From positions 124,001 through 188,000 of the forward strand of contig NZ_JFKA01000007.1 in the NCBI RefSeq assembly GCF_002115755.1: a stretch of DNA of 64,000 nucleotides. Reading direction: 5' to 3'. The translations under genes were made by a program, and so were the position numbers. Shown here piece after piece: positions 1 through 8,734 of the stretch (the first letter of the stretch is position 1; each line of letters starts with the position of its first letter). This DNA comes from Thalassospira mesophila (lineage in GTDB: Bacteria > Pseudomonadota > Alphaproteobacteria > Rhodospirillales > Thalassospiraceae). The notes beneath the pieces are model-generated. The model was not told the origin of the DNA and ran no database searches. It worked only from the letters and a program-made list of their open reading frames with translations.

Positions 1-1
1 C

Positions 2-340
2 ATGGATGGTGAATTTACCTATGCCAACGATGTGCTAACGGTTTCCAAGGTCGCGGCAAACGGGGCTGCGATCGGGGTGACGGCAAATGGCAGCATTGAT
101 ATGGCCACCGATGAAATCCGGCTGGCCGGGTCGATCGTGCCGTTTTACGCGCTTAATTCGGTATTGGGTAAAATTCCGCTAATCGGTGATTTGCTGGTGG
201 GCGAGGAAGGCGGCGGGGTGTTCGCCCCGACTTACACGGTCGAAGGGGCGCTTGAAAATCCCGATATTTCGGTTAATCCGCTGTCCACCATTGTGCCCGG
301 CGTGTTCCGTAACCTGATTACCGGGGCCAAACCGGGGTAA
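2..340 (+). CDS. C-terminal end of an AsmA-like family protein (5' partial)
   Basis: Only the last 112 or so residues lie in the window; the reading frame is open to the left edge, so the true start is outside. The visible part has the glycine- and hydrophobic-rich beta pattern of the AsmA/YhdP C-terminal domain, with a conserved-looking run (IPLIGDLLVGEEGGGVF) followed by a V-x-G-x-L-x-N-P-D-I-S-V-N-P-L end. Family members are large envelope proteins implicated in outer-membrane lipid transport. It converges with tyrS and shares the bidirectional terminator at 391-424. The family call rests on a short fragment; the exact subfamily cannot be told. Confidence 0.6.
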   Translation: MDGEFTYANDVLTVSKVAANGAAIGVTANGSIDMATDEIRLAGSIVPFYALNSVLGKIPLIGDLLVGEEGGGVFAPTYTVEGALENPDISVNPLSTIVPGVFRNLITGAKPG

Positions 341-390
341 CGAAGGCCGTAATTGCCAGCCGTCATTTATACCTGGTTACTGCAAACAAA

Positions 391-424
391 AACGCTCCGG
401 CATGACATACCGGAGCGTTTTTTT
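391..424. terminator. Bidirectional Rho-independent terminator between the AsmA-like gene and tyrS
   Basis: AACGCTCCGG pairs with CCGGAGCGTT around a short loop. A T-run follows on the plus strand and an A-run precedes it, so it can end transcription in both directions between the two convergent genes. Confidence 0.85.
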
Positions 425-450
425 GTTTTGATTTGGTCGCCGTGGCCCGA

Positions 451-1704
451 TCAGATCGCGCGGATCAGAACATGGCGTTTTTTACCGGCCGATAGTTTGA
501 TCACGCCGGTGTCATCAATTGCCGACGCGGTAATGACCAGATTTTCGTCATCGACCTTTTCGTCGTTGATTTTGGCACCGCCGCCTTTAACCAGGCGACG
601 GGCTTCGCCACCGGTTTTGGCCAGTTCGGCCCGGCGAAACAGATCAAACGCCGGGATGCCTTCATCAAGATCAGCCTTGGCAATTTCGATGGTTGGCAGG
701 CTGTCGGCCAAAACGCCTTCTTCAAACGTTTTGCGCGCGGTTTCTGCTGCGGCATGGGCGGCGTCTTCGCCCCGGCACAGTTTCACCGCTTCAAATGCCA
801 GAATTTTTTTGGCGTCATTAATCGCGGCACCCTCAAATTTGGCGTAGTCCGCAATCTGTTCCATCGGCAGTTCGGTGAACAGCTTCATGAATTTGATCAC
901 GTCGGCATCTTCGGTGTTGCGCCAGAACTGGTAATAATCATAGGCCGACAGGCGTTCTTCATTCAGCCAGATCGCACCTGATGCGGTTTTGCCCATTTTG
1001 CCACCCGATGCGGTGGTGATCAGCGGTGTGGTCAGGCCATACAGGGCGGCGTTATCAACCCGGCGGCCCAGTTCAACACCGTTCACGATATTGCCCCACT
1101 GGTCCGACCCGCCCATTTGCAAAACGCAGCCATATTTGCGCGCCAGTTCGACAAAGTCGTAGGCCTGCAAAATCATGTAGTTGAATTCAAGAAAACTGAG
1201 CGACTGTTCACGTTCCAGACGGATTTTGACGGACTCAAAGCTCAGCATGCGGTTGACCGAAAAGTGACGGCCAAAATCGCGCAGGAAGCTGATGTAATTG
1301 ATGGTATCAAGCCAGTCGGCATTGTTGACCATGATGGCGTCGGTCGGGCCGTCGCCAAAGGTCAGGAATTTTTCAAAAATCTTGCGAATGCCAGCCATAT
1401 TTCCGGCGATGATGTCGTCGGTCAGAACCGGGCGGGCATCGTCGCGGCCGGTGGGGTCGCCAACGCGGGTGGTGCCGCCGCCCATCAGGACAATCGGCTT
1501 ATGCCCGCATTTTTGCAGCCAGCGCAGCATCATAATCGAGACGAGCGATCCAACATGCAGGCTGTCTGCGGTGCAATCATAACCCACATAGCACACCACC
1601 TTTTTTTCTGACGCATAGGCATCAAGGCCTTCGTTATCAGTGCATTGGTGGATGTAACCGCGTTCGTTCATGACGCGGAGAAAATCAGACTTCAGGTCAG
1701 TCAT
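451..1704 (-). CDS. tyrS: Tyrosyl-tRNA synthetase
   Basis: Class I aminoacyl-tRNA synthetase charging tRNA-Tyr with tyrosine in the cytoplasm. The 417-residue protein has the usual TyrS layout: a Rossmann catalytic domain with the HIGH-type motif HVGS at residues 50-53, the nucleotide-binding GDPTGR stretch near 82-87, the substrate-pocket motif GGSDQWGN near 198-205, the KMSKS-type motif KMGKT at 236-240, and a C-terminal S4 RNA-binding domain from about residue 350. The length is normal for the bacterial TyrS group with HVGS/KMGKT motifs. The gene is single, ends at the shared terminator at 391-424 and is divergent from anmK. Confidence 0.97.
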   Translation of the reverse strand: MTDLKSDFLRVMNERGYIHQCTDNEGLDAYASEKKVVCYVGYDCTADSLHVGSLVSIMMLRWLQKCGHKPIVLMGGGTTRVGDPTGRDDARPVLTDDIIAGNMAGIRKIFEKFLTFGDGPTDAIMVNNADWLDTINYISFLRDFGRHFSVNRMLSFESVKIRLEREQSLSFLEFNYMILQAYDFVELARKYGCVLQMGGSDQWGNIVNGVELGRRVDNAALYGLTTPLITTASGGKMGKTASGAIWLNEERLSAYDYYQFWRNTEDADVIKFMKLFTELPMEQIADYAKFEGAAINDAKKILAFEAVKLCRGEDAAHAAAETARKTFEEGVLADSLPTIEIAKADLDEGIPAFDLFRRAELAKTGGEARRLVKGGGAKINDEKVDDENLVITASAIDDTGVIKLSAGKKRHVLIRAI

Positions 1705-2015
1705 TGTTTTTCGCTATGTTATGGTGTGATTGTCAAATACGAAGCAGTCTGGCGGTAAGGCCGGGCCGCGGGCGATGATTTAACACAAAAGCGTTGAAAA
1801 CAGCAATCATCGCGCGCCGACATGCCGGTTAAATTCGCCAATGTGCCGCCCCGGATGATTTTACGCCCTGATACCCGGCGTTGGCGGACCGGTTATGGGA
1901 TGTTAAACAGTTTGCGCGAACAATGCTGCCCGGTACGAAAAAAACCGGGTTAAAATTTTGGTGCCAGAGCGGGTGCAATTAAAACAAGTTCTGTCGAGCG
2001 TGTCGGAGGCTGATC
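1705..2015. other. Divergent intergenic region tyrS / anmK (311 bp)
   Basis: It must hold the promoters of tyrS (leftward) and anmK (rightward). On the minus strand a TTGACA-like hexamer lies just upstream of tyrS, but I find no -10 box at proper spacing. The anmK ribosome-binding site (GTCGGAGG) lies just before its ATG. I see no RNA gene or convincing repeat here. Confidence 0.5.
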
Positions 2016-3131
2016 ATGCAGGGTAACCAGGTTAAGGCAATTGGATTGATGAGTGGCACCTCGCTGGACGGGGTCGATGCCGCCATTCTGGAAACCGATG
2101 GTGAAAATGTGCGCCGGACCGGCCATTTTGTGACCGTTCCCTATGATCCGGCCTTGCGCCAGCGTATTCGGGGCTGTTTTGGCAACCTTGTGGCCGATGA
2201 CGCCGAAAATGACGTTGCCGACGATATCACCGATGTGCATGTGGATGCTGTTAACCTGCTGCTGGCCCAAAGCGGGTATCAGGCGCGCGATATCGAGGTG
2301 ATCGGTTTTCACGGGCAAACCGTTTTTCATGACCCCGCGCGCCAGATTACCCGCCAAATCGGTAATCCTGCCCGGTTAGCACAGGCTTTATCGGTTCCGG
2401 TGGTGGCCGATTTTCGCCTTGAGGATGTTGCACGCGGCGGCGAAGGTGCGCCTTTGGCCCCGGTTTATCATGGGGCGTTACTGCGCGGCGCACAGGTTGA
2501 ATTTCCGGTTGCCATTCTTAACATTGGCGGCGTGTCGAATGTGACATGGGTGGGCGACGACCGGGAATTGCTGGCATTTGATTGCGGGCCGGGCAATGCG
2601 CGGCTGGATGACTGGGTTTTGCGCCATACCGGGCGTGATTTTGACCATAATGGCGCGCTTGCGGCCTCCGGCCAAAGCGACGCGATGGTCGAGGTGGAAT
2701 TTCTGAAAAATCCTTATTTTGACCGGGTGCCGCCAAAATCGCTGGATCGTGAAGACATGGCTCGCTCGATTGACGATTTGATCATGGATGCCGGGCTTAA
2801 TGTCGCCAATGGTGCGGCAACGCTGGCGGGCTGCACTGTTGCCAGTATTGTGGCGGCGGTGAACCATTTGCCGATAGCCCCAAAACAGTGGTTCGTTTGC
2901 GGCGGCGGGCGGCATAACGGCCACGTTATGGCGCAGTTACAAGCGCGGCTGAATGTTCCGGTGACATCGGTCGATATGTTGTCATGGGACGGCGACGCGG
3001 TGGAGGCGGAATGTTTTGCCTTTTTGGCCGTGCGTCATTTGTGCCAGTTGCCGCTAAGCTTTCCAGGAACCACCGGTGTTAAGGCCCCCTGTTTTGGCGG
3101 GCGTTTGTATCACACAAAAAAAGCCGCCTGA
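2016..3131 (+). CDS. anmK: Anhydro-N-acetylmuramic acid kinase
   Basis: Phosphorylates and opens 1,6-anhydro-MurNAc released by cell-wall turnover, giving MurNAc-6-phosphate for peptidoglycan recycling in the cytoplasm. The 371-residue protein starts with the family hallmark GLMSGTSLDGVD (residues 10-21), which binds ATP phosphates, and has the FDCGPGN motif containing the putative catalytic aspartate near residue 190 and a late CGGGRHN sugar-kinase motif. Length and motif order match AnmK of the ASKHA superfamily. The start is supported by a GGAGG-like site a few bases upstream. In alphaproteobacteria anmK is commonly the divergent neighbour of tyrS, as here. Confidence 0.96.
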   Translation: MQGNQVKAIGLMSGTSLDGVDAAILETDGENVRRTGHFVTVPYDPALRQRIRGCFGNLVADDAENDVADDITDVHVDAVNLLLAQSGYQARDIEVIGFHGQTVFHDPARQITRQIGNPARLAQALSVPVVADFRLEDVARGGEGAPLAPVYHGALLRGAQVEFPVAILNIGGVSNVTWVGDDRELLAFDCGPGNARLDDWVLRHTGRDFDHNGALAASGQSDAMVEVEFLKNPYFDRVPPKSLDREDMARSIDDLIMDAGLNVANGAATLAGCTVASIVAAVNHLPIAPKQWFVCGGGRHNGHVMAQLQARLNVPVTSVDMLSWDGDAVEAECFAFLAVRHLCQLPLSFPGTTGVKAPCFGGRLYHTKKAA

Positions 3132-3150
3132 AAAATTCAGGCAGCCATTT
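3115..3150. terminator. Hairpin terminator between anmK and the convergent hydrolase
   Basis: GCCTGAA (3126-3132) pairs with TTCAGGC (3136-3142) around a three-A loop, overlapping the anmK stop codon. A run of A on the left gives a T-tract for the minus-strand hydrolase; the plus-strand T-tract (ATTTTG) is weaker. Confidence 0.6.
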
Positions 3151-3196
3151 TGTTCGAGCAATTTTCCTGGAACACAGAAAATCGTTTTAGCGCGGT

Positions 3197-3835
3197 TTAA
3201 GCGCCGCGCTTGTCGAGATAGGATGATGTCTGGCGAACCACTTCTTCTTGCTGTTTGGCAAAATAGTGGTCGGCACCTTCAACCAGGCACATGCTGACTT
3301 CGATGCCTTTTTGCGAATTCAGCTTGTCGCCAAGCTTGGTCACCGAACTTAGCGGTACATTTTCATCACGAGTCCCGTGAATAATAATGCCGGAAGACGG
3401 GCAGGGTGCCAAAAAGGTAAAGTCATAATCGCTGGCGGGGGCGGCAATTGAGATAAAACCGTCAATTTCCGGACGGCGCATCAAAAGCTGCATCCCGATC
3501 CAGGCGCCAAACGAATACCCCGCCACCCAGGTTGAGCGCGAATTGGTATTATAGGTTTGCATCCAGTCAAGGGCGGACGCCGCATCGGACAGTTCGCCGA
3601 TGCCGTGATCGTACACGCCTTGCGAACGACCAACGCCGCGGAAATTGAACCGCATGACAGAATAACCGCGGTCTTTGAACATGTTAAACAGGTTAAAGCA
3701 CAACTTGTTATTCATGGTCCCGCCTTGTTGCGGGTGCGGATGTAGAATCAGCGCGATAGGCGAATTGTCGGCGCCGTTATGATGATAGCGCCCTTCAAGG
3801 CGCCCTTCGGGGCCGTTAAAAATGACCTCAGGCAT
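3197..3835 (-). CDS. Alpha/beta hydrolase, COG2945-type
   Basis: A 212-residue cytoplasmic serine hydrolase of the small COG2945 group, whose natural substrate is not established. Visible marks are the HPHPQQGGTM oxyanion-side motif near residues 32-41, RFNFRGVGRSQG near 62-73, the nucleophile elbow GYSFGAW near 104-110, the acid in the GTRDENVP stretch and the late histidine in EGADHYF. No signal peptide is seen. An AGGAGC site precedes the ATG. It converges with anmK and is divergent from the cysE operon, so its start region backs onto the cysE promoter. The assignment to the hydrolase group is firm; a function is not. Confidence 0.85.
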   Translation of the reverse strand: MPEVIFNGPEGRLEGRYHHNGADNSPIALILHPHPQQGGTMNNKLCFNLFNMFKDRGYSVMRFNFRGVGRSQGVYDHGIGELSDAASALDWMQTYNTNSRSTWVAGYSFGAWIGMQLLMRRPEIDGFISIAAPASDYDFTFLAPCPSSGIIIHGTRDENVPLSSVTKLGDKLNSQKGIEVSMCLVEGADHYFAKQQEEVVRQTSSYLDKRGA

Positions 3836-3937
3836 GGATCAGACAGCTCCTGTCCGCGAATGTGTGTGCAGTAGGAAGAATATACCCGAGTGTTTTTGTG
3901 TGTTTTTCGTTCTGCTGGCATAAATTGCTTGGGGCAA

Positions 3938-3962
3938 ATACTTGACCACGTTACTCGGTTAT
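3938..3962 (+). promoter_or_regulatory. IscR-like type 1 operator dyad upstream of cysE
   Basis: The 25 bases match the E. coli type 1 IscR consensus (ATASYYGAC then AGTCRRSTAT) at about 20 positions by eye, with a left half ATACTTGAC and a right half reading ATAACCGAG on the other strand. It covers the -35 box and reaches almost to the -10 box of the cysE promoter, where a repressor would block polymerase. IscR is encoded two genes downstream of this promoter start. Binding is inferred. Confidence 0.55.
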
Positions 3963-3970
3963 CCTATATT
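3942..3970 (+). promoter_or_regulatory. Sigma-70 promoter of the cysE-isc operon
   Basis: TTGACC (3942-3947) and TATATT (3965-3970) are separated by exactly 17 bases, ahead of cysE with a leader of about 100 bases. It is the best-looking vegetative promoter in this part of the window and overlaps the IscR-like dyad. Confidence 0.75.
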
Positions 3971-4078
3971 TCGGTCAACCGGACAGCCATAGCGACGCTT
4001 GTTGCGCCTAGCGCGACGATGTGCCGATACGGGCGGTTGCCGGAAATCGAAGCTACTTATTACACAGGGGACTGCCCC

Positions 4079-4813
4079 ATGTTCAAGATAATTCGCCATG
4101 AAATAGACGCGATGATCGCCCGCGATCCCGCCGCACGGTCCCGTTTGGAGGTCGTTCTGACCTATCCGTCGTTTCATGCGATCATGGGTTACCGTGTGAC
4201 CAATTGGCTGTGGAAGCGTGGTTTTCGGGTTACGGCGCGGTTCATTTCGCAAATTTTCCGCTGGCTGACCGGGATCGAAATTCACCCCGGCGCCACGATT
4301 GGCAAACGTTTTTTTATTGATCACGGCATGGGCGTTGTTATTGGTGAAACCGCCGAAATCGGCGATGACGTTACCTTGTACCAAGGTGTCACGCTGGGCG
4401 GGACTGCGCCAAGTGTCGATAGCGACGGCCAGCGCGGACTGAAACGCCACCCGACACTGGAAGACGGTGTGATTGTTGGTTCGGGCGCACAAATTCTAGG
4501 CCCGTTCACGGTGCGCCGTAATGCGCGCATTGGCGGCAATGCCGTTGTGCTGGCCGAAGTCCCGGAAGGGGCAACGGTTGTGGGCATTCCCGCAAAAATC
4601 GTGCGTCGTGAAAAAGACGACCGCTTTTGTGCCTATGGCACCCCGGTTGGCGATTTGCCCGACCCGATTGCCCGCGCGCTTGAAGATCTGTCGCGCGAAG
4701 TACAGGGATTGCGCCAGCGGGTGGTTGAGCTTGAAGGTGAACAACAGCACGGCAGCGGGCAGGTACCCGCGAGCGTGCCGGAAAAGCCGCGCATTGTGGC
4801 AACGTCCGAATAA
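4079..4813 (+). CDS. cysE: Serine O-acetyltransferase
   Basis: Transfers acetyl from acetyl-CoA to serine, giving O-acetylserine for cysteine synthesis. The 244-residue protein has an alpha-helical N-terminal part followed by a left-handed hexapeptide-repeat beta-helix (EIHPGATIGKRFFIDHGMG, then IGETAEIGDDVTLYQGVTLGG), with the catalytic-type histidines in FIDHG and KRHP, and a polar C-terminal tail of the kind that docks cysteine synthase or senses cysteine. An in-frame extension to 3890 exists, but the ATG at 4079 has an AGGGG site and matches the normal short-form length; the longer version would run through the promoter. It leads the isc operon, coupling cysteine supply to the desulfurases that consume it. 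Confidence 0.95.
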   Translation: MFKIIRHEIDAMIARDPAARSRLEVVLTYPSFHAIMGYRVTNWLWKRGFRVTARFISQIFRWLTGIEIHPGATIGKRFFIDHGMGVVIGETAEIGDDVTLYQGVTLGGTAPSVDSDGQRGLKRHPTLEDGVIVGSGAQILGPFTVRRNARIGGNAVVLAEVPEGATVVGIPAKIVRREKDDRFCAYGTPVGDLPDPIARALEDLSREVQGLRQRVVELEGEQQHGSGQVPASVPEKPRIVATSE

Positions 4814-4916
4814 ACATTGCAATAGTCGGGTCTGTTCGAACGCCGTTTTACGGCACACTGAAATCGAAAGTCTGAATATTGCCTGACAAGGCGATACGCA
4901 GACAGGAGGACACACT

Positions 4917-5396
4917 GTGAAGTTAAGTACGAAAGGCCGCTATGCGGTGATGGCGATGGTGGACCTGGCTGATAGCGGCCGGGATCGCCCGGTTGCCCTT
5001 GCCGACATTGCCGAGCGTCAGGAAATTTCGCTGTCCTATCTGGAACAACTGTTTGGCAAACTGCGCAAGGGCGGACTTGTTCGCTCGGTGCGCGGCCCGG
5101 GCGGGGGGTATATGCTGGCGCGGACCGCGCAGGAAACCCGCATTGCCGATGTTATTCTGGCGGTGGACGAACCCATTCGCGCAACGCGCTGCAAGTCAGG
5201 CTCGCCCAAGGGCTGCAAGGCCGACAAGGGCCGTTGCCTGACCCATGAATTGTGGGAAGAACTGGGCAACCAGATTTATCTTTACCTGTCGTCGGTCAGC
5301 TTGGCCGATGTGGTTGACCGTCGCATATCGGGCGTGGGCCGGATGTTTGACCGCCGGACAACCCAGGTTCACGAGCCGCAAGTTGCCGCGCAATAA
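4917..5396 (+). CDS. iscR: Iron-sulfur cluster regulator IscR (Rrf2 family)
   Basis: Rrf2-family winged-helix regulator that binds a [2Fe-2S] cluster and in its holo form represses isc genes. The 159-residue protein starts MKLSTKGRYAVMAMVDLA, has the helix-turn-helix with LSYLEQLFGKLRKGGLV near residues 39-55, and carries the ligand set Cys92, Cys100, Cys107 and His110 (RC..GC..RCLTH), with slightly longer spacing than E. coli (92/98/104/107). The start is GTG, chosen because an AGGAGGA site lies just upstream and the protein begins exactly as family members do. It lies between cysE and the desulfurases; the dyad at 3938-3962 is its likely operator, giving autoregulation. Confidence 0.96.
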   Translation: MKLSTKGRYAVMAMVDLADSGRDRPVALADIAERQEISLSYLEQLFGKLRKGGLVRSVRGPGGGYMLARTAQETRIADVILAVDEPIRATRCKSGSPKGCKADKGRCLTHELWEELGNQIYLYLSSVSLADVVDRRISGVGRMFDRRTTQVHEPQVAAQ

Positions 5397-5469
5397 CGCC
5401 ACATCAAAGCCGTGCCGGTTTAACCGGAACCGATTAACCCAAAGCCCCGAGAAACCAGTTAAAGACGTG

Positions 5470-6600
5470 ATGAAACAGCCGGTTTACCTAGATTATAATG
5501 CCAGTGCGCCGATAAACGCCGCCGCCCGTGATGCGGTGGTGGCGGCACTTGACGTTGCCGGAAATCCGTCGTCGGTGCATGGGGCCGGGCGCGAGGCGCG
5601 CAAGATTGTTGACCGTGCCCGCCGCCAGGTGGCCGACATGGTGGCCGGGGATGCCGAGCGGGTTATTTTCACCAGCGGCGGCACCGAAGCCAATAATCTG
5701 GCCCTGAACGGGTTGGAAAATGTGGTGGTGCTGACCAGTGCGATTGAACATCCATCGGTGATTGAAGCGCGCAGTGATGCGCGGCGCATTTCGGTGGATG
5801 CAAACGGGGTCATTGACCTTGGCGCACTTGAAGACATGTTAAGGGTATGCCGCGATGCCGGTGAAAAAGTACTGGTATCGGTCATGCTGGCAAATAACGA
5901 AACCGGTGTGATCCAGCCTGTGGCGCAGGCCGCTTTGCTGGCCCGCGAATATGGTGCCAAAATCCATTGTGATGCGGTGCAGGCTGTGGGGCGTGTGCCG
6001 GTCGATATGGGCCGCCTTTTGGTCGATATGGTTTCGGTCTCCGCCCACAAAATTGGCGGACCCAAGGGAATTGGTGCCCTGATCATTGCACCTGGTGTGA
6101 TGCTGGTGCCGCAAATTCGCGGCGGTGGGCAGGAAAAATATCGCCGTGGCGGGACCGAAAATGTTGCCGGGATTGCCGGTTTCGGGGCCGCTGCCGCGCT
6201 GGTTGATGCAAAATTGACCAATGCAGACGAGATAACCGCCAAACGGGACCGTTTGGAAAACGAAATTCTGGCGTTCGCGCCAGAAGTGGTGATCGCAAGC
6301 CGCGATACCGCGCGCCTTGGCAATACCAGTTGCCTGATCCTGCCCGGCATGCCCGGCGAAACGCAGGTGATGACAATGGACCTGGCCGGGGTGGCAATCA
6401 GTTCGGGATCGGCCTGTTCATCGGGCAAGGTTCGCGAAAGCCACGTCTTGAAGGAAATGGGTGTTGCAGAACCGGGATCGGCCATTCGGGTCAGTCTGGG
6501 GCCTGAAACAACCAACGACGAGATCGATATGTTTATCCGTGTTTGGAGCCGGATGCGGGGCAATGCGGAGCGCAAAAAACTCGCGCGCAATGCTGCCTGA
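5470..6600 (+). CDS. Cysteine desulfurase, second paralogue in the isc operon
   Basis: PLP enzyme of aminotransferase class V that takes sulfur from cysteine, leaving alanine and an enzyme persulfide. The 376-residue protein has the PLP lysine at Lys194 (SAHKIGGPKG) and the persulfide cysteine at Cys316 (SSGSACSSG). It is shorter than IscS beside it (407 residues) and has a shorter active-site loop, closer to NifS-like alphaproteobacterial paralogues. The ATG at 5470 begins the conserved YLDYNASAP strand; the frame extends upstream into iscR without conserved sequence, and the ribosome-binding site is weak, suggesting translation coupled to iscR. Two desulfurases in tandem after iscR is a known alphaproteobacterial arrangement; which partner this one serves cannot be read from sequence. 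Confidence 0.93.
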   Translation: MKQPVYLDYNASAPINAAARDAVVAALDVAGNPSSVHGAGREARKIVDRARRQVADMVAGDAERVIFTSGGTEANNLALNGLENVVVLTSAIEHPSVIEARSDARRISVDANGVIDLGALEDMLRVCRDAGEKVLVSVMLANNETGVIQPVAQAALLAREYGAKIHCDAVQAVGRVPVDMGRLLVDMVSVSAHKIGGPKGIGALIIAPGVMLVPQIRGGGQEKYRRGGTENVAGIAGFGAAAALVDAKLTNADEITAKRDRLENEILAFAPEVVIASRDTARLGNTSCLILPGMPGETQVMTMDLAGVAISSGSACSSGKVRESHVLKEMGVAEPGSAIRVSLGPETTNDEIDMFIRVWSRMRGNAERKKLARNAA

Positions 6601-6624
6601 GAAAATGAGTGAGGATACCTAAAA

Positions 6625-7848
6625 ATGAACGAGCTTAAAGCAAAGCCGATCTATCTGGACTATCAGGCGACAACGCCGACCGACCCGCGTGTCGTTGATG
6701 CAATGCTGCCTTATTTTTATGAGAAATTCGGTAATGCCCACTCGCGGAACCATTCGTTCGGCTGGGAAGCAGAAGACGCCATTGAACTTGCCCGTGGACA
6801 GGTTGCCACCATTATTGGTGCATCACCCAAGGAGGTTATCTTTACCTCGGGTGCGACCGAGTCAAACAACCTTGCGCTTAAAGGCGTGATGAAGTTTTAC
6901 GGCAAGAAAAAACCGCACATGATCACCACTGTGACCGAACATAAATGTGTTCTCGACAGTGCGCGCCACCTGGAACAGGAAGGCTACAAGGTTACGTACC
7001 TGCCGGTTCAGAAGAACGGTATGGTTGACCTTGAAACGTTGAAAGCCGCCATCACCGATGAAACCGCACTGGTTTCGATCATGGCGGTTCACAACGAAAT
7101 CGGTGTTATTCAGCCGCTTAAGGAAATTGGCGAGATTTGCCGCGAACGCGGTGTTTTCTTCCATTGCGATGCGGCCCAGGCTGTTGGCAAAATTCCGCTT
7201 GATGTCAATGACATGAAAATCGACCTGATGTCGATTTCCGGGCACAAGCTGTATGGCCCGAAAGGCGTTGGTGCATTGTTTGTGCGTCGTCGTCCGCGGG
7301 TACGTGTTGTGGCACAGATCACCGGTGGTGGTCAGGAACGCGGCATGCGCTCCGGCACCTTGCCGACCCCGCTGATCGTTGGTTTTGGCAAGGCGTGTGA
7401 CATTGCGCTTAACGAAATGGCCGAAGAAAACGCCCGCATCATGGAACTGCGTAACTATACGCTGAAGCGTTTCCGTGATCGTCTGGAAGACATTTACCTG
7501 AACGGTGACGAAGAAAACCGTGTTGCGGGTAACCTCAATATCTCGTTTGCCTATGTCGAGGGTGAAAGCCTTTTGATGGGCATCAAGAACATTGCGGTTT
7601 CGTCTGGTTCGGCCTGTACCTCGGCGTCGCTGGAGCCATCTTATGTGCTGCGCGCCCTGGGCGTGGACGAAGAACTGGCCCATACGTCGTTGCGTATCGG
7701 TATTGGCCGTTTCACCACCCGCGAGGAACTGGACCAGGCTATCGATGCGATCTGCAATGAAGTTGAACGTCTGCGCGAAATGAGCCCGCTTTGGGAAATG
7801 GCGCAGGAAGGCATCGACATTAAATCCATCGAGTGGGCCGAGCATTAA
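6625..7848 (+). CDS. iscS: Cysteine desulfurase IscS
   Basis: Main sulfur donor for iron-sulfur cluster assembly, passing persulfide to IscU and, through other acceptors, to tRNA thiolation. The 407 residues match group I Isc[15 protein letters not shown] at the start, the TEHKCVLDS histidine region near 105-112, PLP lysine Lys208 ([10 protein letters not shown]) and catalytic Cys331 in the long flexible loop ([16 protein letters not shown]). A GAGG site precedes the ATG, 24 bases after the paralogue's stop. Adjacent iscU is its partner; mnmA, which uses IscS-derived sulfur for s2U34, is encoded 5 kb downstream. Confidence 0.97.
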   Translation: MNELKAKPIYLDYQATTPTDPRVVDAMLPYFYEKFGNAHSRNHSFGWEAEDAIELARGQVATIIGASPKEVIFTSGATESNNLALKGVMKFYGKKKPHMITTVTEHKCVLDSARHLEQEGYKVTYLPVQKNGMVDLETLKAAITDETALVSIMAVHNEIGVIQPLKEIGEICRERGVFFHCDAAQAVGKIPLDVNDMKIDLMSISGHKLYGPKGVGALFVRRRPRVRVVAQITGGGQERGMRSGTLPTPLIVGFGKACDIALNEMAEENARIMELRNYTLKRFRDRLEDIYLNGDEENRVAGNLNISFAYVEGESLLMGIKNIAVSSGSACTSASLEPSYVLRALGVDEELAHTSLRIGIGRFTTREELDQAIDAICNEVERLREMSPLWEMAQEGIDIKSIEWAEH

Positions 7849-7908
7849 TCGCCCGCCATACTATATAATAATCAGAGAGACACAGGACTTCTTAGGAGGG
7901 TTCAAACC

Positions 7909-8313
7909 ATGGCCTATAGCGAAAAGCTTCTTGATCATTACGAAAACCCGCGCAATGTCGGTTCGTTTGATAAAAACGAAAGCACTGTCGGGACCGGCCT
8001 TGTTGGCGCACCGGCATGTGGCGATGTTATGAAACTGCAAATTCGTGTTTCCGCCGAAGGAATAATTGAAGATGCAAAATTCAAAACCTTTGGTTGCGGT
8101 TCGGCAATTGCGTCAAGCTCGTTGATTACGGAATGGGTCAAAGGCAAGACCATTGCCGAAGCGGGCGCGATTAAAAACTCGCAGATCGCCGAGGAACTGG
8201 CGTTGCCGCCGGTCAAGATCCATTGCTCTATTTTGGCAGAAGATGCCATCAAGGCAGCGATCAGCGATTACAACACCAAAAACGGCAAAGCCGCGGCTGA
8301 AGCGGCTGAATAA
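7909..8313 (+). CDS. iscU: Iron-sulfur cluster scaffold IscU
   Basis: Scaffold on which [2Fe-2S] clusters are built. The 134-residue protein has the three conserved ligand cysteines at Cys37 (PACGD, with Asp39), Cys63 (FGCGSA) and Cys106 (KIHCSIL), the same positions as in E. coli, and the LPPVK chaperone-recognition motif at 99-103 that HscA binds. A strong AGGAGGG site precedes the ATG. It sits between iscS and iscA in the operon. The alanine-rich tail after residue 125 is a small extension. Confidence 0.97.
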   Translation: MAYSEKLLDHYENPRNVGSFDKNESTVGTGLVGAPACGDVMKLQIRVSAEGIIEDAKFKTFGCGSAIASSSLITEWVKGKTIAEAGAIKNSQIAEELALPPVKIHCSILAEDAIKAAISDYNTKNGKAAAEAAE

Positions 8314-8363
8314 GCTGCTTTGCCCTGATAATCGCATGATTATCCGAAGACAAGGAGACCAGG

Positions 8364-8705
8364 ATGGCATTACCGTCGCCAATTAATGTAACACCCAGTG
8401 CCCTTGATCATATCAAGGCATTGCTTGATAGCCGCGGCAAACCGTCTGCCGGGATTCGTCTTGGCGTGCGCAGCAAGGGTTGTTCGGGTTTGTCATACAC
8501 GCTGGAATACGCCGATGATGAAAGCGGGTTTGACGAAATCGTCCAGCTTGATGACGGCGTGAAGCTGATGATCGACCCCAAGGCAATCATGTTTGTGCTG
8601 GGTACCGAGATGGATTATTCGGTCGACACAATGGAAGAAGGTTTCGTGTTTCGCAATCCCAATGAAAAGGGTCGTTGCGGGTGCGGGGAATCCTTCCACG
8701 TTTGA
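8364..8705 (+). CDS. iscA: A-type iron-sulfur carrier IscA
   Basis: Carrier that accepts iron-sulfur clusters from the scaffold and delivers them to apoproteins, important for [4Fe-4S] targets. The 113-residue protein has the three conserved cysteines in GCSG (near 39) and the C-terminal CGCGESF. An AAGGAG site precedes the ATG. It follows iscU by 50 bases and is separated from hscB by 202 bases containing a perfect hairpin (8735-8765). ErpA is the closest alternative by sequence, but the operon position argues for IscA. Confidence 0.95.
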   Translation: MALPSPINVTPSALDHIKALLDSRGKPSAGIRLGVRSKGCSGLSYTLEYADDESGFDEIVQLDDGVKLMIDPKAIMFVLGTEMDYSVDTMEEGFVFRNPNEKGRCGCGESFHV

Positions 8706-8734
8706 TGCCGCCGGTTTCCGGCCCTGATCTTGTC

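Noticed and set aside
1705..1750. tyrS promoter from the TTGACA-like hexamer
   Set aside because: No acceptable -10 box lies 16-18 bases from it on the minus strand.
3890..4078. Upstream extension of CysE by 63 residues
   Set aside because: It would be translated from sequence holding the promoter and IscR-like dyad, lacks conservation, and the ATG at 4079 has a good ribosome-binding site.
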